Assembly: GCA_041481485.1 (NCBI GenBank)
Contig: JBGPBY010000249.1
Span: 1 to 10,421, forward strand
Direction of reading: 5' to 3'
Source: JBGPBY01 sp041481485
GTDB lineage: Bacteria > Acidobacteriota > Terriglobia > 20CM-2-55-15
DNA: 10,421 nt
Below, piece by piece: positions 1 through 6,700 of this stretch (positions are counted from its first letter, which is position 1; every line of letters starts with the position of its first letter). The notes beneath the pieces were generated by a model, which was not told where the DNA came from, ran no database searches, and saw only the letters and a program-made list of their open reading frames with translations. Position numbers and translations under genes: made by a program.

Positions 1-220
1 CCGCTGGCATTGTTCTGGGGACTAATCTGATCGTAACGTTCCAGTAATCGGGACTACGTCCAGTCTTGTTTTGAAGCCTTCTTCTTCCGTCGCACAAAAT
101 AATTTCCACGACATCACTTACCAAATAGCTTCTCGATATCACGATAGAAAACTACGAAGTCCTGGCGCCGAACCGGCGTACACTGAACCCGCGACCGGAG
201 ATGGCATCGATAACGCAATT

Positions 221-226
221 GAGGGG
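221..226 (+). promoter_or_regulatory. Ribosome binding site deciding the start of the DUF8021-type gene
   Basis: GAGGGG sits 7 nt before the ATG at 234 but only 1 nt before the ATG at 228, and it lies inside the longer reading from 201. Correct spacing and the signal peptide both favour 234. I see no convincing sigma70 promoter in 1-220; the best pair (TTGAAG at 71-76 and CAAAAT at 95-100, 18-bp spacer) is weak. Confidence 0.55.
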
Positions 227-233
227 AATGACG

Positions 234-1121
234 ATGAAGAACAAGACGATCCTGGGATTGCTGCTGGCGGTTTGCGCGTGGGGCGTCACCGCGAACGCGG
301 TGCAACCCGCCACCACCTGCGACCGCGAATGTCTGCGCGGCAAGGTCACGCAGCTGCTGTATGCCTTCATGAAGCACGACGTAAGCGGACTGCCCGTCGC
401 CGGCACGCTACGTGTGACCGAAGACGCCGTTGAGAAGCCGCTCGCGAAAGTCGGCCTGGTCAACACGCTCACGCGCCTGCGCGGCTTTCGCCAGGACATC
501 ATCGATGAGCGCGCCGGTGTGGCCGGCGCCGACGTCGTGGTGGAGGAGAGCGGAGCGCCCGTGATGCTGGTGGTGCGCCTGAAGGTCGTGGCGGACAAGC
601 TGACCGAAGTCGAACTCGTGGCCACGCACAACATCGCAGAAGGGCTTAACTTCAACATCGATGGCCTCAGCGCGCCGAGCGAAGTGATGAACTACGCGCC
701 GCGCCCCGAGCAACTTTCGACCCGCGACGAGGCCATCAAGGCGGCGCTGCATTATCCGGCTGGGCTCAACGCCGCGAAGACTTTCGCCGACGTGAACGCG
801 CCCTTTGCTGCGGATGCCTATCGGCTCGAAAACGGCGCGGTGATGGCAGGTCCCAAGTGCACGTTTGCCCCCGGCTGCCAGAACATCTCGACGCAATCGC
901 TCGCGATTTTCAATCGCCTCGGTGACGTGCAAACGCGCGTCGTCGCCATCGATGAGCGCATGGGCATCGTTTGGCTGCGCATGGCCTGGGGCGTGCGCGA
1001 GCGCGGCGGTGACCAGCTCACGGTGTGGGAGACGTTCAAGTTCTACGACGGCAAAATCCACGCGGTGGAAGCGTTCATGAGAATTCTCCCGGTGGAGAAG
1101 CGCAACGGAGGGTGGGAGTAG
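234..1121 (+). CDS. Secreted NTF2-like (DUF8021-type) protein of unknown function
   Basis: The predicted protein has 295 residues. I chose the ATG at 234 because GAGGGG at 221-226 lies 7 nt upstream and because the protein then opens as a clean Sec signal peptide: basic MKNK, a hydrophobic core to about residue 18, and an A-N-A motif at 20-22 with likely cleavage after 22. In-frame ATGs at 201 and 228 are alternatives. The Cys at 14 is preceded by L-A-V, a poor lipobox. The mature protein starts with C29-D-R-E-C33, followed by an alpha+beta stretch to about 131 and a second half (about 158-286) with C209 and C215 and a terminal strand pattern around W265-E-T-F-K-F. From memory, the CDRxCL start and the 'DGKI..VEA.MR.LP' ending match NTF2-like/DUF8021-type proteins of bacteria and fungi. 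Function is unknown. The four cysteines could form two disulfides in the periplasm. G+C is visibly higher than in the neighbouring genes. It converges on the kinase gene and looks monocistronic. Confidence 0.8.
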   Translation: MKNKTILGLLLAVCAWGVTANAVQPATTCDRECLRGKVTQLLYAFMKHDVSGLPVAGTLRVTEDAVEKPLAKVGLVNTLTRLRGFRQDIIDERAGVAGADVVVEESGAPVMLVVRLKVVADKLTEVELVATHNIAEGLNFNIDGLSAPSEVMNYAPRPEQLSTRDEAIKAALHYPAGLNAAKTFADVNAPFAADAYRLENGAVMAGPKCTFAPGCQNISTQSLAIFNRLGDVQTRVVAIDERMGIVWLRMAWGVRERGGDQLTVWETFKFYDGKIHAVEAFMRILPVEKRNGGWE

Positions 1122-1182
1122 CCGAAAGCGCTCACTTGGAATTCGCGGGCGATCACAGATCGAGCCTGCCGTCGCTTTGCAG

Positions 1183-3423
1183 CTAACTCGAACCGGCGGC
1201 GGAATTGACTTGAATCAGAGGGACACGGGCGTGGATTGTGGTGCCGCTACCGGGCTGCGACTGGATCGAAAGGTCTCCATTTACCAGTTTGAGCCGCTCC
1301 CGCATGCTGGAAAGGCCGAGTCCGGGGCCCCTTATTGCAGCCTGGACGTCAAAGCCAAGGCCGAAATCGCGGATTGTCAGATGAAGTGCACCAGCCGTGC
1401 CGAGAAGTTCGACCTGATATTCCTGTACATGGCTGTGTTTGACGGCGTTGTGCAGCCCCTCTTGCAGTATGCGGAAGAGGCAAAGTGAAATGTCCTGAGG
1501 AATGCTGCCAGGAATATCTGAGTGTGAGAATTCCACCTGCACCGCCTGCTGTGTCGACAGTTCTGTGCAGAAACCCTTCATGGCGCTGGCCAGATCCAGA
1601 TAACGCAGGTTGGAACTGTGGAGCTCATGCGAAAGGGCGTGAACGGCGGTTGATGTTTCCTGAATCTGTTTTTGCAGCTCGGAGATATAGTCCCGGTTCT
1701 CTTTCTTTGAATCGGAACCGGCCCGTTTCAGCTGTTCCAGTGTCACCGACAGCAATGCGAGCCGTTGCCCGATATCGTCGTGCAATTCCCTCGCAATGCG
1801 GGCGCGTTCGTTTTCCTGCGCTTCGATCAGCTTGCGGCTCACACTGGACATCGCCTCTTCAGAGAGCTTCTGTTCGGTGATATCCGTCACCATGCCGATC
1901 ATTCGAACCAGTGTTCCTTTTTCATCGAAGAAAGCGTGCCCGTTTTTCTCGAGCCAGATCACGGAAGCATCCGGACGAATCATCCGGTATTGAACGCGGC
2001 AGATTGGATTCTCGGGAGTGCATTCGTTTCTGGCAGCGATCACTTTCTCCCGGTCGTCCGGGTGAACGCGGTTCAACATTTCACTACAAGTCAGATCCTG
2101 ACGATCGCGGGTAAACCCGAGGACCTGAAAAAAATCTGCCGAGCGAGTAATCACGTCGGATGCGCGATCCCATTCATAGGCATACATGCGCCCGGCCTCA
2201 GCTGCAAGACGCAACCGTTCTTCGTTTTCGCGCAGCGCTTTCTCTGCACGTCTTTGTTCGGTCATGTCCTGAACGGTGCCGTGCAGTCCGATGATTTGTC
2301 CGGTGATATCCCGTTGAGCTTCACCGCGTCCAACGATCCATCGAGTGGCGCCGCCGCTTTGGAGCATTTCCAATTCGAGTTCGTAAGGTTCTCCAGTCCA
2401 GAGTGCCTTCTCATCGGCGCGGCGCAGACGATCCCAGCTCTCCGCGGTATAGAACTGAGATTGCTCCCGATATCGGAGCGCCGGGAGTCTGGAGTCACGG
2501 CCGGCGATGCGATGGAGTTCTTCAGACCATATGACATTGTCGTTAGCGGTATCCCACTGCCAGCTTCCGAATCCAGCCAGCCGCTGGGCTTCGTTCAGCT
2601 CGACTTCCTTTCGGCGCAACGCGTCTTCAATCTTTTTGAAGTCGGTGATGTCGGCTGCGATTCCCACCATGCGCTCGGGCTCACCCGCAAATGAATAGTA
2701 AAATTTTCCTTTTGCGGCGACCCATCGCACGACGCCATCCGGACGAACAATGCGGAATTCGGCAAGATAGGGCTGATGCCCTTCTCTGGCTTCACTGACG
2801 GCCTTCCAGACGCGGCCCTGGTCCTCGGGATGAACCCGCCGCCGGAAGTCCTCGACGCGCCCCACGTATGTTCTGGAGGGAATTCCGAAAATTGTTTTCA
2901 GGTCGCCGAACCACGCATCCCGGCCGCTGCGGACGTCCCAGTCCCATGCAACGGCCTTTCCAGCTTCCAGAGCCAATTGAAGCCATTCGCTCGCCAGTGC
3001 CAGTTCGGTTCCCGGCGAGTGTTGGGCAGTGACATCCGAGACTTTGCCGAAAATGCGCAGTATCCTGCCGGACTCGTCGAAGAGTGCCCGGGCGTCGGTC
3101 TCAACGAATATCACTCCGCGAGCCGGATGAATGATGCGATGGAGTATCTGGGTTTCGGGCTTGTCTGGGGAGAGCGCTTGAAACGAGGCATTCAACTTTG
3201 CAGTTTCATCAGGATGAATCTTCGCACGGAGCTGCGGTACCGTAACTTCAGAACCGGAAGTGACACCTAGAATCGGATCGCACTCTCCGGTCAGGGCTAT
3301 GACGCCCGTTTCAGCTTCCCATTGAAACGCAAATGTATATCGAGTCTGGAACGCCAGCCCCAACGGTTCACCATCCTGCCGCACTACCTGCACGGTCGTG
3401 GGGGGTCTTTCTAAGTCAGTCAT
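1183..3423 (-). CDS. Soluble multi-PAS sensor histidine kinase (HisKA_3 / HATPase_c)
   Basis: This 746-residue kinase would autophosphorylate on His and pass phosphate to a NarL/FixJ-type response regulator. Four PAS_3-like domains occupy about 28-132, 145-264, 275-392 and 400-518. Each closes with a PAC-type strand and a D-[IVM]-T motif (S-D-V-T, A-D-I-T, Q-D-M-T, T-D-I-T); HPDE, HPED and HPDD motifs occur in domains 1, 2 and 4, and domain 3 lacks one. Short coiled-coil linkers (for example E-Q-R-R-A-E-K-A-L-R-E-N) join them. HisKA_3 spans about 528-605 with phosphoacceptor H548 in A-R-E-L-H-D-D-I-G-Q-R-L. The ATPase domain (about 640-735) shows E655-G-L-H-N659, the G1 box D686-F-G-L-G and the G2 box G701-L-G-L. 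There is no membrane segment and no receiver domain, so it is cytoplasmic and needs a partner encoded elsewhere. The PAS ligand cannot be read from sequence. The ATG at 3423 is the only ATG start: an in-frame TGA lies at 3448-3450. No Shine-Dalgarno is visible. Confidence 0.93.
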   Translation of the reverse strand: MTDLERPPTTVQVVRQDGEPLGLAFQTRYTFAFQWEAETGVIALTGECDPILGVTSGSEVTVPQLRAKIHPDETAKLNASFQALSPDKPETQILHRIIHPARGVIFVETDARALFDESGRILRIFGKVSDVTAQHSPGTELALASEWLQLALEAGKAVAWDWDVRSGRDAWFGDLKTIFGIPSRTYVGRVEDFRRRVHPEDQGRVWKAVSEAREGHQPYLAEFRIVRPDGVVRWVAAKGKFYYSFAGEPERMVGIAADITDFKKIEDALRRKEVELNEAQRLAGFGSWQWDTANDNVIWSEELHRIAGRDSRLPALRYREQSQFYTAESWDRLRRADEKALWTGEPYELELEMLQSGGATRWIVGRGEAQRDITGQIIGLHGTVQDMTEQRRAEKALRENEERLRLAAEAGRMYAYEWDRASDVITRSADFFQVLGFTRDRQDLTCSEMLNRVHPDDREKVIAARNECTPENPICRVQYRMIRPDASVIWLEKNGHAFFDEKGTLVRMIGMVTDITEQKLSEEAMSSVSRKLIEAQENERARIARELHDDIGQRLALLSVTLEQLKRAGSDSKKENRDYISELQKQIQETSTAVHALSHELHSSNLRYLDLASAMKGFCTELSTQQAVQVEFSHSDIPGSIPQDISLCLFRILQEGLHNAVKHSHVQEYQVELLGTAGALHLTIRDFGLGFDVQAAIRGPGLGLSSMRERLKLVNGDLSIQSQPGSGTTIHARVPLIQVNSAAGSS

Positions 3424-3440
3424 TGTTTTCAGGAGATTCA

Positions 3441-3481
3441 GGTGAAATCATTTTGCAACCTTAATCCCCACGGGTGAAATC
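3441..3481. repeat. 9-bp direct repeat in the kinase leader
   Basis: GGTGAAATC occurs at 3441-3449 and again at 3473-3481 on the plus strand (GATTTCACC in the kinase mRNA). The copies are 32 bp apart start to start, about three helical turns, and lie between the predicted transcription start and the ATG. They could be paired protein sites or coincidence. Confidence 0.35.
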
Positions 3482-3526
3482 CCTTTACAGCCCGTTCTGA
3501 CAATATAGCAACAAAGTACAGACACA

Positions 3527-3556
3527 CTTATACGCGTCCTCGTTTCCGAGGGTCAA
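3527..3556 (-). promoter_or_regulatory. Sigma70-type promoter for the histidine kinase gene
   Basis: Read on the minus strand, TTGACC (3556-3551) and TATAAG (3532-3527) are separated by 18 bp. Each box matches five of six consensus bases. Transcription would start near 3520, giving a leader of about 97 nt before the ATG at 3423. A perfect inverted repeat covers the -35 box, which suggests a regulator could block or recruit polymerase here. Confidence 0.55.
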
Positions 3557-3569
3557 TCCGATTATTGAC
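3552..3569. promoter_or_regulatory. Inverted repeat, candidate operator over the kinase -35 box
   Basis: GTCAAT (3552-3557) and ATTGAC (3564-3569) are perfect inverted 6-bp arms around a 6-bp spacer. The left arm overlaps the -35 box (3551-3556). The size and position fit a dimeric repressor or activator site, but six-base arms can arise by chance and no regulator is named by the sequence. Confidence 0.3.
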
Positions 3570-3627
3570 GTTTAAGGAGAATGCTCAAGTGGAATTGTTT
3601 CGGGCCGTAGTTCGTGAACAAGGCCTG

Positions 3628-3650
3628 AAAAAGCAATGATTTTTATTGCT
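3628..3650 (-). terminator. Candidate intrinsic terminator after the fusion gene
   Basis: On the minus strand, AGCAAT and ATTGCT (3650-3645 and 3637-3632) pair perfectly around a 7-nt loop and run directly into TTTT C (five T in all, counting the last stem base). It lies about 100 nt past the fusion gene's stop codon. The stem has only two G-C pairs, so it is a weak terminator by sequence. Confidence 0.35.
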
Positions 3651-3714
3651 AAATTTGAATGTAATGCTTTCAATTTTGTCCGTAAAGGCTAACGTGGATA
3701 TACGCAGCTGAAGG

Positions 3715-3732
3715 CCGACAAGTTCTTATCGG
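3715..3732 (-). other. Stem-loop just after the fusion gene stop codon
   Basis: The minus-strand RNA can form CCGAUAA-GAAC-UUGUCGG: seven pairs including one U-G, with a four-base loop, starting 18 nt after the stop. No U tract follows, so it is more likely a 3'-end stabilising hairpin, or incidental, than an intrinsic terminator. Confidence 0.3.
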
Positions 3733-3750
3733 ATCCCGGTACGTTGTCTG

Positions 3751-6700
3751 CTAGAAAACCTGGCCAATGCCGAAGGACAATCGGACCCGGGATTCACCGA
3801 GGCGCGGTTTCACGTTGATTCCAAAATCCGTGCGTACGAGCACAATTGGCGTGCTGATCCGGATCCCGGCACCAGGACCAAAACGCAAATGCCAGAGATT
3901 CTCGGGGCGATTGGTGACTTGTCCGGCATCGATGAAAGCTGCACCGCTGAATTTCCAGAACAGCGGATACCTCACCTCTTGATTCAGTACCAACACGTAG
4001 TTTCCCGGAAACTCTGTAAGTTCGTCCTGTTTGAAGGCCCGTACTGTCGTGCTGCCTCCGGCACGGAACTGAAGAATCGAATCCAATTCCTTACTGTCGA
4101 GGCTACGGGCAAGCCCGAAGCGGACCGCGCTGGCGGATACGAATCTCTTTTTGAATGGATGCAGAAAGTAATACTGCGTGTAGTTGCGAAGGAACACCAG
4201 CGATGAACCAATCCCCGGAGGCGCGATCTCAAAGCTGTTTGAAAAGAAGATTCCGCGCGTCGCATTAAGGAGATCATTGCGCGTTTCGCGCGAGATCGTG
4301 GTGTTGAGACGCGCAATCGGTATAGTCGGGTTGTCCAGGAATGAGTCTCTAAACCGTCGAGTATTCGGGCTGCCGATATTGGAAGTCGTGGTCGTTCGCA
4401 CATGTCTATAGCTGTAGTCATAGGAAAAGAGGTAATGGTTGGCAAGGCGCCACCGCTGCTGAATTGTCACGCCCCGGTAATCCGAAAGCTCTTCCGGATC
4501 GCTCAGGTCGCGTATGAGAAAGAGCGTGACCGTGGTGGCGACGTTCCGTCCGAAAGACTGCTGCTGGCTGGCAAAAATGTTCGCATTGCGCTCGAGAGAA
4601 TCCAGGTTCGAACTCACTCCAGCAGTGATTCCCCTCCCAAAGAGATTGTTATGCCAGAAGGCCGCCGCCAGACCTATGCGATCCTCCCCGGTTTGAAGTT
4701 GATGATTAAGGGAAAAACCGTAATGCAGCTGCCACGGTGGATTTTCAGTGAGCCGGACGAGAGCTTTGTATCCGGTCTGACCCGGTTTCATTTCAATCTC
4801 GACACGCCGAAACACCTGTGTGTCATACAGCTTCTTTCGTGTCAGGTTGACCTTCGTATAATCGACCGGATCTCCTGCCTTAAACTGAAACTGATGCTGA
4901 ATATATGAAGTACTTGTGTGCGAGGCCCCTGAAATGTCGATGGATTCGATGCGTTGAGGTTCGCCTTCCGTAATTGCAAATCGCACCGTTGCGCGAGCCG
5001 ATGCCGGATCGGAAATCACGGTTGGGACAACCTGAACGTCATTGAATCCGTTCCGCCAGTACTCGCTCGTAACGCTCTGGCGCGCAGCCTCCAGCCATTC
5101 AGACGTAAAGCGCGCCGATGATGTCTGGGACTGCTTCGACGTTCCGGATGTGATCACTTCGCGCAGACGTGTGTCATCAATCGCATGATTGCCGTCGAAT
5201 ACCGTCGCTTTAACAAAGTACGGCATCCCGCGATCGACTGTGACTTCAAAGTGGGCTTTGCCTTTGTCGATAACAAGCTTCGGAACAGTGGAAGTCGTGT
5301 CGAGGAACCCCTGACCACGGTAAAAGAGCTCAATGCGATCTTTGAATGCCTTTGGAGACTCCATCACCACTCCCGCCGGGTCGGTGATGTCCATCGGTTC
5401 GGCTCCATTGAAAACCCAGACGGGTGCATCGAACCGGTGGGCTGAATCGATATTAAAAACATAACGGCGGTCTTCGGAACTGAACGATCGATTCTCAGTG
5501 GAAATCTGCGCCTGCAGATAGCCCTCAGATCGGAAATGGCTCAGCAGTCGTTTTGTACATTCTTTCAATGCGGACGCATCGGAACTACGCAATGAAAATA
5601 CCTGCTGGACTTCAGTTCGGAGATTGGCCGGCACGGAAGCGCCATCGTACTCAAGCTGGATCCGCGGGCCCTCCACGATTTCGAAACGAACATCGACCCT
5701 TTGATTCACAACATTCTGATGAGCCTGTATTCGTGCTCGCGGATATCCCTGGGTTGCGAGATACCGTCGGAGTTTGCGGATGTCTTCGTTTGCGCGATAC
5801 ACGCTGTACGGGCTTCCCCTTTTGGCAACTTGGTTCAGAAGGTCCTTGTCCGAAATGCGGGTTCCACTGAATGTGACGTTCCTCAATTTGGTTGCTGCCG
5901 GGGTTGGCGTCGGCTTTTTGGAAGTGATTCCTCCCCCCAGCTGCAGATCCTGTTTGATTTCCGCCCGAACCTCATTTGCGTCGGCATCGTTGATTCCGCG
6001 AATGACCAGATTGTTTTTAGTGCCGTAAGAAACGATCCATGTCTGGGCCATGGAGCCGTTCAGATTCTGCGAATAGATCAGACTGAAACCTTTGGTAATG
6101 TCGCGGGCGATGTTCAGTCTTGCGGCAAGATCTGTCTGGTTTGCGATCGTTACCGGTTCAATGCTCACCGAGCTCAGTCCCACCACACTCCCGGCCTGAC
6201 TGAGCCATCGTTCGCTGAGCTGGCCGGTTACGTAGCCCAGCGCAAGTTCCCCGGCATAGGACGCGTAGCTTCCCTGAAGGTCCGCGTAGGAACGGCCCGT
6301 GAGCAGCATGGCAACGATATCGGATTGCTCGAGGTAAGGGTCTGAGGTGAGTTCTGCCTTGAGCGTTTCCGGAGTTCCGCTGACATTCAGCGTGATGAGA
6401 TAGTGTTCGTCTTTGACATCCAATTCGTGTTTCGCTTCGAAATCGAGATCGGGCTCGGAGCGCAGAGGATTATTGAAGTCGATGGAACCGCGTTCGATTG
6501 TGTAACGGTCGCTGCGGCGCGCCTTCTGAACAGATTCGATGGAAGCCGCCGGCCCAAAATACAATTCGCCGCCGTCCAGGACCGCTGCACGGCCCAGCAC
6601 AATGGGATTGGAAGCGGTTCCTCGAATTCGAAATGTTCCGGTAGCTTCGAGGTCAGCCACATTGTTTTTGACCAGAATAGTTCCTGGCGCTCCGACTTCC

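Larger units (their letters stand above)
3424..3750. other. Intergenic region between the TamB-Omp85 fusion gene and the kinase gene
   Basis: These 327 bp carry no gene I can support. On the minus strand they hold, in order of transcription: a stem-loop just after the fusion gene's stop (3715-3732), a terminator-like hairpin with a T run (3628-3650), an inverted repeat over a promoter (3552-3569 and 3527-3556), and a leader of about 97 nt with a 9-bp direct repeat. The region looks more A+T-rich than the flanking coding sequence. This organisation argues that the kinase is transcribed from its own promoter and not by readthrough. Confidence 0.6.

Noticed and set aside
3..47. Open frame A-G-I-V-L-G-T-N-L-I-V-T-F-Q ending in TAA, possibly the tail of an upstream gene
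   Set aside because: Fourteen residues are not enough to identify a product, and another frame also ends plausibly at position 30. It cannot be supported without sequence to the left.
51..70. GGAC-TAC-GTCC followed by a T-rich stretch, considered as a terminator
   Set aside because: A four-pair stem is too weak, and the T stretch is interrupted.
408..1061. Minus-strand open frame of 217 codons opposite the DUF8021-type gene
   Set aside because: It is very rich in His, Arg and Ala, as expected of an antisense shadow. The plus-strand frame has a signal peptide, a spaced ribosome binding site and family-like motifs.
1150..1162. CGATC-ACA-GATCG inverted repeat between the convergent genes, considered as a shared terminator
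   Set aside because: The stem has five pairs and no T run on either side, so it does not qualify as an intrinsic terminator.
1765..2694. Plus-strand open frame of 309 codons opposite the kinase gene
   Set aside because: It lies wholly antisense to clear PAS domains, shows no recognisable domain, and has no ribosome binding site that I noticed. Long antisense frames are common in genes of this codon usage.
3589..3639. Small plus-strand frame starting with GTG (16 residues, M-E-L-F-R-A-V-V-R-E) behind AAGGAG
   Set aside because: The ribosome-binding spacing is acceptable, but the peptide is too short to judge, points away from any gene it could lead, and ends inside the terminator-like hairpin. 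Chance is the simpler explanation.
5701..6345. Plus-strand open frame of 214 codons inside the fusion gene
   Set aside because: It is antisense to the TamB_C and POTRA coding region, with no recognisable protein features of its own.
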